Notes: generated by a model from the letters alone, not told the origin. Numbered from the stretch's first letter, positions 48,640-60,300 are shown. The stretch: 64,000 bases of DNA from Macrocystis pyrifera (GCA_031763025.1 JASSKH010000022.1:12243581-12307580); one strand, 5' to 3'. A program made the numbers and translations.

Positions 48640-49545
48640 CACAAAACGATCCTCCCAACTTGTAGCATCCGGTACTCCATGGCGGGGCGGTTGCCGGCGG
48701 GGCGGTTGCCGGCCCGCCGGACTAGCTTCTCGAATACCTGGCCGATCCGAGCTATCAGGGGGGCCGACATAGTACCCGAAGAGCAAGTCATGCCTCAGCT
48801 CTACCCTACCTGGTCGAGGCAGAGGTTCCATGTCAGTGCCATGGACATAACGTGGAAGAGCGACGACTGCCTGTGTACGCTGAGAACGCAGACGACGATA
48901 AAAGGATGGTGTTCCGGTGTGACCAGGCCGAGGCTGGTCTGCTTGTAGTGGACGAACCCCAATCCGGCAAGGCACGAGAGGTAGTTCTCGACCAGACCGG
49001 AGCGGGAGACTATCACCATCCACGGCGATCTTTCGCCCAAGGCTACCCGTGCTTTGGTGCGATTCTTGAACATCCCCGTCTTTCCAGAGTCTGTTAGAGC
49101 GTCGATGACCACGTACTTCGCCCGCTGAAGGTTGATCTTTAGGAATTGGCGTGGAGACTGTGCTTATACCCAGACGCCTCAAACTGTTCCCTCTTCTCGT
49201 GGTCCGACGCCTTCGCTGCTTTCGGGAGTAGGGATGGGACGCGGACCCCCGCGAAGCGTTCCGCCTAAGTTGCCCAAGAAACCCCCCTCACCTCTGCCGT
49301 CGGATTATCATCGCTACCCGGAGGTCCCGTCTACGGCCTCCTTAGCATGCTTCCAGGCGGTGGCCTCCACCACCCTCTCCCTCGATCCAGGGTCAGGGAA
49401 CAGCGCGTTGGGGCGGTGGGCCATCGCCGGCCTCTCGCCTGTAATGAGCGAAGCGTAAAAGGTGTTCGTTGATATGAGCTGGTGCATCAAGGGTCCGGTG
49501 AATGTGTCAGAGAGGGTGATGTTCCGCACGGGGGGGGGCAGCACG
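48640..49545 (-). pseudogene. Degenerate helicase-like remnant, possibly origin-binding-protein type
   Basis: Minus strand. A Walker-A-like motif ALTDSGKT at about 49080-49105 is followed by WMVIVSRSGLVENYLSC, LAGLGFVHYKQ and FIVVCVLSVHR. The order P-loop, hydrophobic strand with SR, LGF..Y and IV..SLHR resembles the Herpes_ori_bp helicase family, known in large DNA viruses and some mobile elements. Upstream in another frame is NITLSDTFTGPLMHQLIST. The DE box position reads LDQVG and stops follow, so it is not functional. At least two frame changes. Family assignment is a pattern match from memory. Confidence 0.35.
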
Positions 49546-50578
49546 GCAGGTTACCGTCTACCTCGGCCGTAAGCTGGACGCCGGCCGTCTCCTCGCGCCC
49601 GCCTTCCGGCCTCGACGCGCTTTCACTTGGCGGTTAATCCACCATCCGCCGCAGGACCAAGACACGGAGCTGGGACCGCTGCAGCGCCCTACAGTCGGTA
49701 CCCGGCAACGCCGGGCTCCATCTGCGGCTGTGTCCAAGCGGGGTGTCGCGGTCCCCTCTGGCACGGATGCCCATAAGAGCTTTTAAGGAAGATGTGGCGA
49801 AAACGTCGAACGTGAGACTCCCCCCCCTTACCGGCGCGAATTCTACAAGAAGTGCAGGGCAGATGAAGTGGTGACAAAAATTCTTCTCTCGCTAGGCCTG
49901 CCGCCACATGAACCTTACGCTGAAAGACATGGTAAACGCTCAACCGCCTCCTTATCAGCCCTGGGCCAGACACCATCCACCTCTACCTCCTGCTTCGTGA
50001 AGTGGCAGGTCGTCGCGCTAAGGTCCTCCTCGTCCAGGTTTGCCGCGTGCAGATAAACCGGTCGGGTCCGGTCGGGTCCGTCGTCGCCGAACGGAGGATC
50101 TGGCTTCATGTCTATGTCGCCATAGAGAGACTGAACCGGTGCTTAGAACCTCGTAGAAAGAGCCGGGCGCGACAGTCAGTGCGCTGTGGACCGCGCGCGG
50201 GGGTTTTCACCCAGAATTTCGGAACCGCGGCGCTGTGGGCTGTTCACGTCCACCGAGAAGATGACGTGAGTAATGTAGTCGATGGGCGCCCTACCCCTAG
50301 CCTCGGACACTCTGCAGTAGCGGCGCACAGAGTGGGGAACTGGGGGAGTTGGTGCGTGTGCTCCGTTCGCCCTCAATATCTGTAACAAAGGTACCTCCCG
50401 TTGTAGACGAATCACTCGTGTACATACGTCAAGCCTTCAAGTGGTGCCGTGAATTGAAAGACACATATATGACCACAGGGTATATATGTCTAGGACAAAT
50501 AATCAGGACGGACACTGGGTGTACTGTTGCAGTTGGGTAGCAAGAACGGTTTAATGTGAAGACAATAACAACAACCGC

Positions 50579-50740
50579 TAATGTAGACATACTAAGCTTA
50601 CAATGGGAGGCATACTTTGTAGACATACCACTAATAATGTAGGCACATATAATCTACGATGGGAGGCACACTTCATAGACACACCGCTCATGTAGACAGC
50701 CCGCGTCTACAGTGGGTGACGTGTTTTGTAGACACATGGT
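50579..50740 (+). repeat. Three tandem ~53-bp units with TGTAGACA ends
   Basis: TAATGTAGACATAC...AATGGGAGGCATACTTTG, then two diverged copies with GATGGGAGGCACACTTCA and CAGTGGGTGACGTG. Confidence 0.65.
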
Positions 50741-51828
50741 GTCGACAATCGGACCCCCCCGCGCGCCTCCTTGAGGACAACATTTCCCAAATGATGGGAA
50801 TCTGCAGATACGAACAGTCGGTTCTATATGGATAGGCATTGCAGGGAAGACCGCTCTGCCCAGATAAAACTTACTCCCACGCGGCAGAGCTCGACCGGGA
50901 AGATACGACGCCAGGGAAGACCCTCTTTCAACACGCATTCTTGAGAACTAACGCCTTTCAGACGCCTTACAACCGACATTTTTGTTCTGAGACGTTTGGA
51001 AGGCGTTCGGACCTAAAAGGTTGGGGCTTATACGAATAAATGGAGTCTTCACCGGCATCGTCTCGTTGAGCTCTTCCGCGTGAAAAAAAAACTTATCCCG
51101 GTAGATCAACCTGTCTCTTTCGGTCTACCCATCGTACAGGCGCCCGAGTGTTTGGCGCTTGTCACGATTGGCGACATTGTGTATCTACAAATAAATGTCG
51201 ATATGACGTGTCTACAAAATAGTACTTTGCTAATCGCTTGAAGAGGCAGTGTCCGTCCACCAGGCAGGGGGGGCGAGCGACTACAACGGCGTCTCGTGAA
51301 CACGATGTTGCTGGATACTATGGGCGGGCATAGGGGGGTAGACCGATCTGCCGGGCTAAGCATACTTCCACGGCCCAAACCTCGCCTGGGGCGTGGGTTA
51401 ACGTATAAACTCGGCGGATCGGTGTACCCACCCGATGCCTGCCCGTAGTATCCGGCATTGTCGTGCCGAAACGACGTTACAGTTGCTCGCCCCCCCCGCA
51501 CGGTGGACGAGCACTGTTTACGCAAGTGATTGACGATGTTTTATCGTTTGTAAGCACAATGCGTCGACTTCGGTGCGCTCTTTTTATTTTCAAGATAAAA
51601 CATGCGCCTTTTCCCCACCTTAGTTTATGGCAGCAGTACAGCAGCAGTATGTCGTTATCGAACGCACGCCCATGCCGCGATTTGATTGTCGACACGTTGC
51701 ACTGATGCCGTACACGAGGAGCAGAGAGAGTTGGGCGTCGAAGCTTAACCCTGTTTGGCTGAGTGGTGATGGCTTATTACATACGTACTAGGCAGGTACT
51801 ACGTAAGTAGTGTGTGTGCTGTGGGGGC

Positions 51829-52060
51829 TGTAGCCAAAAGATACCAAGCCGTGGAGGTTTCAGTGTAATCGCATGTGTGAGTGGAGCAGTGGCCGGGGAT
51901 CCTGTGTGATGTCCCCTAGCCACCTGGCTCGTGGTCCGATGAGGATCACTCCGTGATAATACAAGCTCTAAGAACAAGACTTACTGAGTGCGAGGCCAGC
52001 GAGACTGGTGGAGTCCCTCGCTGGAAGCCCTCTTGCTGATATCATCTGGCAGAGGCCATA
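51829..52060 (+). repeat. 5' LTR of gypsy element
   Basis: Starts TGTAGCCAAAAG and ends GGCAGAGGCCATA, 232 bp, identical by eye to 56749-56980. TG...CA ends are present if the last TA is excluded. Confidence 0.92.
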
Positions 52061-52267
52061 ATATCTAGATATTCGCGGAACTTCTGTTGGAGGAGTTTTC
52101 GGCTGCGGAGTATTGGGTCACAGCTGGGAAGGCAGTTGGCCCGTTGGACGGATCGAAACGGCTTGAAGCGCACAGCAGGGGAGGACGCTCCGGGAGCTGG
52201 AGGACGCACAGGTCAGGCGGCAGTTTCTCCGTTATTACAGTAGAGTCCAGGTGGACTGCTGTGGATT

Positions 52268-53206
52268 ATGGCGCACACGGCAAGCACGCCGCTGGTGGTA
52301 GGGGAGTCTCTGACTCCACCGAAATACGGAGAGGTGTGGACCGAGCAGGCCTCTCGTGTTTTTTACGCAGCGTACCTCGATTATGAGGAACGGCTGCAGC
52401 TCGCCAACGCTCAGGGGGTGGTTCAGCACTCCAAAGTGAGCATGGGCCAGCTTATCCCCAATTACATTCATCGGTGTTTTGAGGGATTTTACAAGCATCA
52501 GACTACGATGACCGCCTCGGAGTTGTTGGACGCTGTTAGGCAGCACGCTGGTTACACAACCACCAGCAACAGATTTGACACCTCGCGGGCGGCAGCGGAC
52601 TTGCGTCGCGTTCTCTCAATGAGGCGCGATGAAAAGCAGGGCGGTGAAACATCCGTCAAAGACCGCGCGATGATGGTAAACTCCGCTATGGAAAAGTATT
52701 TTGCGGAGAATCACGCGGTGCATGCCATGTACCGCGCGCAGGACCGTTCGTGGTTGCCCGGACCGGCGGAATTTGTGAGCATGGCGTTGGTGGATGGCTT
52801 ATGGCCGTCCGAGTTCAAAAAGTACGTAAAAGGTCAGCTAACGTACGCTGCAGGGTGGAAGAAGGACCCGGCATTGGTCATGGACCAAATTTTTTCTGCT
52901 GCAGAACAGTGGAAATTCATCGAGGCGTATGGTCGGAAAGATGCTGCAGGGGCAGCTGAACCGCGACGCCAACAGCAGCAGAAACCGAAACAGCAGCAGT
53001 CCGCGAAAAAAAGTCGTTTGTTCGCGTCTGTTTCGAGTGTGGTGATCCCAACCATTATGTTTCTGATTGCCCAAAAGCTCGCGGTGGCGGCACAGCTCCC
53101 AGCAGTGGTGGGCGCGGGTCGTCAGGGTATCGCGGGGGCCGCAATGGCGGCCGGGGCAGATTCAACCATGGACGCGGGCGCGGTGGCCGTGGTGGCAATC
53201 AATTGA
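52268..53206 (+). CDS. Gypsy gag polyprotein
   Basis: 312-codon frame starting MAHTASTPLVVGESL, a capsid-type helical region (for example SMGQLIPNYIHRCFEGFY, SWLPGPAEFVSMALVDGLWP) and a basic Gln/Lys-rich tail (QQQQKPKQQQSAKKSR). Gag forms the cytoplasmic particle around element RNA. At a run of seven A (53006-53012) the pol frame takes over one base back; the CCHC knuckle is only in that other frame. The frame then runs on to 53206 without recognisable content. Confidence 0.8.
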   Translation: MAHTASTPLVVGESLTPPKYGEVWTEQASRVFYAAYLDYEERLQLANAQGVVQHSKVSMGQLIPNYIHRCFEGFYKHQTTMTASELLDAVRQHAGYTTTSNRFDTSRAAADLRRVLSMRRDEKQGGETSVKDRAMMVNSAMEKYFAENHAVHAMYRAQDRSWLPGPAEFVSMALVDGLWPSEFKKYVKGQLTYAAGWKKDPALVMDQIFSAAEQWKFIEAYGRKDAAGAAEPRRQQQQKPKQQQSAKKSRLFASVSSVVIPTIMFLIAQKLAVAAQLPAVVGAGRQGIAGAAMAAGADSTMDAGAVAVVAIN

Positions 53207-56160
53207 CAGCGGGCGGTGGAACTTCTGCTGTTGCTTCTTCAACTTCTGGTGCGCCAGCGGCAGGAGCCGCTGGGTCGGGATCTGGTTCGTCTGTTGCCGG
53301 CCGAGCTGTATACGTTGGAGGAGCTGGAACATCGGTGGGTGCTGCTGGAGCGAGAACTTCGCCATCCACCGAGCGGGCGGAGTCAGTGTCTGGTGCTGCT
53401 GCAGGGGCGGTAGCGCCGGAACCGTCTGTATATTCGACGTCTTGGTCGGGGTGGACCGCCGATTCTATTTCTTCGGCGCCGGCTGTAGGAGGGCAGCCAT
53501 GGCGTCAGGTGACTCTTGGTACCGACCAGAGTTCAACGGCAGGTGAAGTGCCTGTCGATCGCAGCGCTGAGTGTTTACGCGCTGATCTCTCTTTGCCAGG
53601 GTCGGTTGGTTCGCTGATGGCGCGTGTGATCCTTGATTCGGGGTCGGCGCTCACGTCCATCGGTGTCGGCTTACTTCAGCAGCTGTCTTCGCATTTCGGC
53701 GGCGCCGATCTGCAAATTCCGTTCGAAAATGGCCCGCAGCAGGCGAAAACCGCTACGGGTGTTTCAGTGATGGTCACGCACAAAACGGTGCCGATTGCCG
53801 TGAGTGTACGGACGCCGTGGGGAGCGGTGAAATTGGAGCCCATCACTTTCGCGGTCATGCCTGGTACAGATAACGTCGTTCTGTTTGGCATGGCTACCAT
53901 GAAAGCTCTTGGCATCGACGTCTACCGTGAAGCTCTGGAGAAGCTTCGCCCTCGCGCAGTGCCGGTATCGACCGGTGTGGAGACTCCGAGTTACCTTGCG
54001 GCGCGCAGAGTGACGGTTTCCGTGCGTGCTTTTCAGACCGAGGCTACGGTGGATGCTCCGGAGGACAAGGCGGTGGAACATTTGGTCGACCGGGGGCCAG
54101 ACATGTTCATGGATCCGGAGGAGGAGCGGACGGCCCGAGAACGGGCGTTGGAGGACAGCGTGCAGCAGGCAGAGCAGAGTGGATTAAGCGTCGGCGGAGC
54201 AACCCGTTTGCGCGAAATTTTGGCTCGTCGCGTGGGTGCTTTTCGCCGTGCGCTGTGTGGTGATCCGCCAGCGCAAGTGGAGCCGATGCGAGTGCAGCTG
54301 AAGCAACAGGCGAAGCCTGTCAAGGCAACGCCACGTCGGTACGAACCGACGAAAAGGGACTGGCTCTCGAAGTGCATTGCTGCTTTGGTGTTTTTTGGCT
54401 TTGTCTACCACAACATCCAGGCGGTGTGGGCGAGTCCGGCGATGGCGGTGCCCAAGAAGGACTCTTTCCGTTTGGTGAGCGACTACTCGGCGGTGAACGC
54501 ACAGGTGGAGAAGTCCCCGGGCGTCATGCCCAACCATGAAGACATGGGAGATCTGCTGGGGGCGCGTTTCTTCGGCAAGCTGGACCTACTTCAAGGGTAC
54601 TGGCAGATGCCTTTGGCTCCGGAGGCGCAAGACGTCTTCACCATGGCGACAAGCGACGGTTTGTTCACGCCTACCCGTGTTCCCCAAGGTGTTTTGAATG
54701 CGACTTCTTATTTCCAAGGTGTCATGACTGAAGTGTTGCGTGGTTTGGATTGCAAAGTTTGGGTCGATGACGTTTTCTTTTTCGCAGACACCGAAGAAGC
54801 TCTTCTGCAGCTGCTTGATGACATTCTTGAACGCCTGGAGAATGTTGGACTGTTTGTCGCCGCCCACAAGTGTACCTTCTTCTCTCGTGAACTGGTCTGG
54901 TGTGGTAAGGTGTATTCCAATGGTGTCGTGTCCCATGACCCCGCTCGAGTGCAAGGTTTAAGTGAAATGCGTCGTCCCGAAAACGCTGGAGAACTAATGC
55001 AATTCTTGCAGGCTGTCAACTGGTTGCGTACATCGTTACCACGTTTAGCGGAAACGGTAGCACCGTTACGTGATTTTTTGGAGGAGCTCCTTGTTGGGGC
55101 TACACGTCGGACTAAGCGAGTGGCGCGCAAACGTGTCATCAAGGATACCGCGTGGACGGAGGATCGGGTGCGGGCGTGGAATGCCGCACGGGGTTTGGTG
55201 GCGCAAGCAGTGCCGCTTCATCATCCTCGTCCCGGGTGCGTTGTTTTGATGTTTCCTGACGCTTCTGATTTCCATTGGGGTAGTTTTCTCACCCAAGTGC
55301 CTGAACACGAATTTCGCAGTGGATTGGCGTTGGAAAGCATGTCTCACGAGCCTCTCGGATTTCTGAGTGGTTCGTTCACAGGTTCGCAGTTGCGCTGGGC
55401 GACTGTCGACAAAGAAGGTTTTGCGATCGTTAATACGTTCCGGAGGCTCGAATACCTGCTTTGGGGTGGTGTTCATATCTTTACTGATCATCGAAACTTG
55501 CAGTACATTTTCAATCCGGAGAAGTGTGTCACGACGGTCACAAAGACCATGGCACAACGCCTAGAGAATTGGAAGGGTGTTTTAGGACAATACCGCTATG
55601 CAATCGAACACATCCCTGGCGATCGAAACTGTTGGGGGGATCTGTTGTCTCGTTGGGTCAAAGTTCCTACGGTGCCTGTTCGTTCGGTTGCCGTGCACAG
55701 CCCATGTAATGCTGACGATTCGCTTCCCGCATTGGATGTGATTCGTGCCTCGCAACAAAGGTCTGTCGCTCGTATCGGCGTTGGTGTTCATGAATTTTCG
55801 ACAACCTTCGGTCAAGCTACCTTGGCCGATGATGGTTTGTTTCGTGTGCGTGTTGGGGTGCGTGACGTCTTGTGGATTCCGCCGGATGATCTTGCTCTTC
55901 AAACTCGTTTGATGGTGTGCGCGCACATGCGCTCGGCTGGTCACCGTGGTGTGGCGCCGACTTTGTTTCGCCTGAAGGAATATTGTGTTTGGCCTCACAT
56001 GGATTCTCAGGTTCGCGAATTCGTTCGCCAGTGTTTGCACTGTGTAGACACGCGTGCAGGTGCACTCATTCCTCGTCCCTACGGAGACACGGTGCATGGT
56101 ACCGCTCCGGGAGAAGTGGTGCACTTTGATTTTTGTATGTTGGCCACAGCGGGCCCGAAG
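53011..56160 (+). pseudogene. Gypsy pol: CCHC, protease, RT, RNase H, start of integrase; frameshifted in integrase
   Basis: One open frame from the A-run. CCHC knuckle CFECGDPNHYVSDC at 53029; Gly/Ala/Ser-rich linker; protease VILDSGSALTSIG (DSG at 53635); RT with RLVSDYSAVNAQV, FFGKLDLLQGYWQMPL, VPQGVLNATSYFQ and the catalytic WVDDV at 54760-54774; RNase H VLMFPDASDFHWG, ATVDKEGFAIVNTF and HIFTDHRNLQYIF; integrase zinc module HMRSAGHRG...QCLHC; first catalytic Asp in VVHFDFCMLA near 56127. The frame is lost near 56155 and the sequence continues in another frame. RT through RNase H looks intact and could be functional. Confidence 0.9.
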
Positions 56161-56411
56161 GTAGCGATGGCCTGCCTGATGAGGATGGTTTCCGATATGT
56201 TTTGGTCATCATGGATGATTTGTCCAACTACGTGGCGTTGGAACCGGCCGAGGCTTGTACAGCCGAGGTCACAGCGAAGCATTTGCTAGCCTGGTGTAAG
56301 ACTTTGGGGGTGCCGCGTGTGTGGGTGAGTGATACCGCCACGCATTTCAAGAACAGGGTGCTTGCTTTGTTTACGATTTTATGCGGATGCGACGTTGAAC
56401 GTCACCGCTGA
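56155..56411 (+). pseudogene. Gypsy integrase core, second frame, truncated
   Basis: Continues the integrase after the slip: DEDGFRYVLVIMDDLSNYV, then GVPRVWVSDTATHFKNRV with the second catalytic Asp near 56327. The frame ends at 56411 and the segment that should hold the catalytic Glu is absent, so integrase cannot be active. Confidence 0.75.
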
Positions 56412-56670
56412 TCTGAAGGATGTTTTCCAACATTCCTTTGCGCAGGGTGAATGCCGCATGAATGCTGTGGTGCATGTGGCCGAAGATGATGCCAACGAGG
56501 TGATTGTCTTGGTCGATTGGGATGGTTTCGAAGCAGAGGAGCGCACGTGGGAGTCTTTGCGGTCGATTTATTCTGCTGCGCCTGAATTCGTCGTGAAGGA
56601 ATTGCGCAAATTACGGATGACCCGTGCGCTCAAGATTAAAATTGCTTCAGAGTTCAGCATTGATTTGTGA
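56395..56670 (+). CDS. Chromodomain-like C-terminal remnant of gypsy pol
   Basis: In-frame stretch ending MTRALKIKIASEFSIDL-stop. Core VIVLVDWDGFEAEERTWESL has the chromodomain pattern YLVKWkGy...TWEP, followed by a helix (APEFVVKELRKL). Chromoviruses use such a tail to read histone marks at insertion. It is joined to truncated integrase, so an internal deletion removed the integrase C-terminal half. No start of its own is obvious. Confidence 0.65.
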   Translation: MNVTADLKDVFQHSFAQGECRMNAVVHVAEDDANEVIVLVDWDGFEAEERTWESLRSIYSAAPEFVVKELRKLRMTRALKIKIASEFSIDL

Positions 56671-56748
56671 TTTGCCGCATGCGATTTCGTCTTGGTTTTT
56701 TGGTTTTGTCAAGCTCGTTCGTGTCGAGTGAACTCGCTTTGGGGGTGC

Positions 56749-56980
56749 TGTAGCCAAAAGATACCAAGCCGTGGAGGTTTCAGTGTAATCGCATGTGTGA
56801 GTGGAGCAGTGGCCGGGGATCCTGTGTGATGTCCCCTAGCCACCTGGCTCGTGGTCCGATGAGGATCACTCCGTGATAATACAAGCTCTAAGAACAAGAC
56901 TTACTGAGTGCGAGGCCAGCGAGACTGGTGGAGTCCCTCGCTGGAAGCCCTCTTGCTGATATCATCTGGCAGAGGCCATA
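56749..56980 (+). repeat. 3' LTR of gypsy element
   Basis: Identical by eye to the 5' LTR. It is preceded by a short T/G-rich tract and followed by GGGCGTGCGG. Confidence 0.92.
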
Positions 56981-58017
56981 GGGCGTGCGGGGCGGGGGGG
57001 TTAACACGTCCTTCGTAACGAGGAGACCATGTGGCAAACGGGATACATAGAGATGGGTGAGGCCCGCCTTGTATATCCACAGCCTACCAGCATCGCTTTT
57101 AGCACAGTTTCGCATGCAATGCAGGCCTTGAACCCCTTTACATAGTGCAGAGTGCCTTATTTTGTAAGATCACACCGGGCATTATGGCGCCCTCGTTTTC
57201 ATGCGTATGATTTACACACCTCCGACAGATCAGATACGTAGATAATTCCCACCCAATTGTTTTGGTATCCCCTCTCCCCTGATGCGACATTATTATTGTA
57301 GCAAGTGTCCCCTCATCATACCTGGCAGGCGTTATCGCCTGCCTTATCGCCTGCCTTACTGATGAGTGCCTCGCCCCTTCGTTCAAAAGACATCTGGTGA
57401 GGCAAAAGGCAACTAATACTTCCAATATCGTCAAGCGTTCCGCTACCGTCATGGGTTCAGGGTTGCGGATCGACCCCTGTCCTTTCTGTTTGATTTTGGC
57501 CCCTCTTTCACCGGGACTTTCTAACAATAACACTCTCCGTGACACCTAGGCCTCACTACGATATATAGGGAAATCTGTAGCCTCATTTCTTGTTTGGAAT
57601 AGCCGCATCTTCGACCTCCCTCCCGGTCTTCTTCGGATGAACTCCATTGTCATCCATCGACCGTCGTGTGGTCTGCATATACGACTATCCAGGGTGGGCT
57701 GGTGTGATATGATATCGTATTGAGCTATAGAAGCGGTTATGAAATAACCTGTAGTATCAAATCCTGCTACACCCGAAGATTATTCCCGGGCTCTGAAGTT
57801 TCCCTCGGTATGTAAGAATCAAAGCTCTGAATACCCTACGAGTATTCCTGGGGCCCTGAAGTTTCTCTCGGTAGATAAGACAGCCAGTACTATAAAGGGT
57901 TTCGTAAGGACACAAGGAATGTTCCTAGGACAGACCTCCCTTACAGACAAGATGGCCCGTAGAATTGGACTTTTAGTAGGCTACTGAAATATCCTAGGGT
58001 TTGGCTACTCCTTTGAC
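56981..58017. other. No gene recognised
   Basis: Right flank of the gypsy element. A ~75-bp unit is duplicated near 57775-57880 (GAAGTTTCCCTCGGTA / GAAGTTTCTCTCGGTA). Confidence 0.4.
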
Positions 58018-58126
58018 TATTACGGGGGTCCATAGTTAACGGGACCAAATTTTGTTAGTAAAAATAGGTAAATATATAGATTTTTATGTACACCATAGGC
58101 CCTATTAACTATGGACCCCCGTAATA
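58018..58126 (+). mobile_element. TIR MITE family A, copy 9
   Basis: TATTACGGGGGTCCATAG ... ACTATGGACCCCCGTAATA. Best-preserved ends (~29-bp inverted repeats) and bounded by TA, as for Tc1/mariner-type elements. Confidence 0.92.
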
Positions 58127-58789
58127 GGATAACCGATAGGAGAAGAGTAGACCAGCGTCCGAGGAAAGTTCCTCGGGCAAGTGTATTTACCCGTCTAGCG
58201 GATTAATGGAAGGGAGCAGAGTGGGCTTGATACCTCGAATCCAGCCCCAATCGAATCACTCTAAAACTGCTTCCTTTTCTCTCATCATAAAAGGGGAATA
58301 ACTCGACGACGAAGAAAGAAGTCTCCTATACACGGGAAGCTGCCTTCCGAGCCAGTTTCTGCATTCCACTCCCCTTACCTTTATCCTCGGGCTCTAGTAC
58401 ACCTTGTGTGAGTGACGAGAGCAGAGCCAGAGGCACACCTGCTAACAGTAGTCGGTCTCTAGGTCCATCTGCCTTACATTTGGCACATGCTTTGTCGGCA
58501 GGACATAGGTCGTTGGTCGTGAGTTCGAATCTCACGTCCGCCATAACAACGCTTGTTTCCTCGTGCCAAGAATCTGATAAAACTCTCTTCTTCCTGGGCT
58601 CCCAGAAATTGTTAAGAACATCGGACTATAGGCACGTACGGTCCCATAGGAAGACCGAGGACCCCGCTGTTCTGAAGGGGGGGGGGAGTGTCACAAGGCT
58701 TAGATTAGGTATAGCCGATAATAACCTTTTACCAGTAGCCCAATGGACTACAGTAAGACCTTAATACATGGCATCGTCGGCAGGACTAA

Positions 58790-59822
58790 ATGCTTTTGGC
58801 ACCTGTTCGAGGTCTGACTTTTTTTCTGGCTACAAATCTGGTTATTCGCTATTGTAGCCTGCTTTTTCGGCTTCTTGCTGTTTACTTGATGCCTTCTCTT
58901 TTTGGTGATGGCGTTCGAGAACATGATATCCGCCGTTTCCCCACCGGGTCGCGCGACGAGACTGGTGCAACAGCCGCTATAGGCACATGCAATGTTGGCC
59001 CGTGCAACGTAGGGGATTTTTCGTATTCGCCCAGTCCGCCTGGTTATTCGCTTCTTGGTAACACGAGCATCTGTGTCGCTGCTGCTGCTTTTGGTAGTGC
59101 CACAAGCCCCTCTGTCACTGCTTGCACCAGATAGGCCCTCGTTCCTTTCACCCACGCTTGCCGCTGGTTCGACTCTGCAGCCCGTTACAAGCCCGGACAC
59201 AGCGACAAGCGCGCTGCACCCAGAACGACACTCCGGGCAGTCGGTTCCGTTGTGGGCGCAGCAGGATAGTCGGCCGAGCCTTTCTCGGGTGTATGATGCC
59301 CGTCTCGGTAAAAATCCGTCTTTTTTTTTCGTGACCGACTCGGCCCCCCTCGTCTATTCCGTGCTTGGCATGCAGCGCCCTCTATTTCTACTGTAGTATC
59401 AACAGGGATACTTCGCTTTTGATGTTAGTGAGGCGGAACCCGAGGGCGTTCGACCCTCGTATTCATCCCTCCCGCTGCTCATGGCACCCGAGCCCGGCAC
59501 CGTTATTCCGGTTACAACCGTGCTTGGCACTCGTACCCGCTCGCATGCTAGACGCGCTTCTGCGACTCAGCAGTCACACAACCGGCACCCCTCGGACGCC
59601 TGCCTCTGTCGCCTGGATCGTCTCACAACGACCACCCCGTTCGTTCTGACACTGATACACGACAAACTAGCCGTTTCTTCTTCGTCCGCGCCAGATGTAC
59701 GACGCGCACGACGCGCAGCTCGTGTGTCGGCACAAGCTACGCTCACTCGCAGAGAGATTTTTGTTGTGCCTGAGGAGCAACGTGACTTCACTATGCCCTC
59801 GTATGATGTTTTTTTTCGTTGA
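58790..59822 (+). other. Unassigned open stretch, several frames with one internal stop
   Basis: The frame from 59055 to 59822 is open except for a TAG at 59394 (SLSRVYDARLGKNPSFFFV before it, GYFAFDVSEAEPEGVRPSY after it). Composition is Ser/Thr/Pro/Ala rich without a motif I recognise. The end EEQRDFTMPSYDVFF lies in a segment that recurs near 61845, so it may be repeat-derived coding sequence of an unknown element. Confidence 0.25.
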
Positions 59823-59959
59823 ACCTAGCATTGTAGTTTTTGTACACTATTAATAGACGTCTAGCAAGACACCGATGTGCCGCCGTACAGCAATAGTGAT
59901 TGTTTCCATACACAGCAGTCGACAGCGAAAATTCTAGCAGAGAGATTTTCAAGGCTTAT

Positions 59960-60300
59960 CACGGTAATTTCGGCGGGACGGTAACGGCGGTAACGGCGGG
60001 ACGGGACGGTAAAACCGCCGTCAAAATGGTCCCGCCGTCCCGTCCCGTCCCGTCCCGCCGACAAAATCCCTGACCGTCGTCACTTAACGGTCCCGTCCCG
60101 CCTATAAAATCTCTCCCGTTGGAAATTACCGTCCCGTCCCGCCGTGACACCGAAAAATTACCGTCCCGTCCCGCCGTGGCACCGAAAAATTACCGTCTCG
60201 TCCCGCCGTGACAGCGAAAAATTACCGTCCCGTCCCGCCGTGACACCGAAAAATTACCGTCCCGTCCCGCCGATAAAATCTCTCCCGTAGGAAATTATCG
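59960..60300 (+). repeat. CCGTCCCGTCCCGCCG array 1
   Basis: An inverted stretch (GGCGGGACGGTAAC) followed by about six ~38-bp units ACCGTCCCGTCCCGCCGTGA plus CACCGAAAAATT. Confidence 0.85.

Larger units (their letters stand above)
51829..56980 (+). mobile_element. Ty3/gypsy chromovirus-like LTR retrotransposon with identical LTRs
   Basis: LTRs at 51829-52060 and 56749-56980 (offset 4920) match in every base block by eye. Between them lie gag, a CCHC knuckle, aspartic protease, RT, RNase H, HHCC, a partial integrase and a chromodomain-like C-terminus: gypsy order. GGGC on both outer flanks may be a 4-bp target duplication. A G-rich stretch (TTTGGGGG) before the 3' LTR may be the polypurine tract. 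The LTR identity implies very recent insertion, yet the integrase is broken. Confidence 0.92.
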
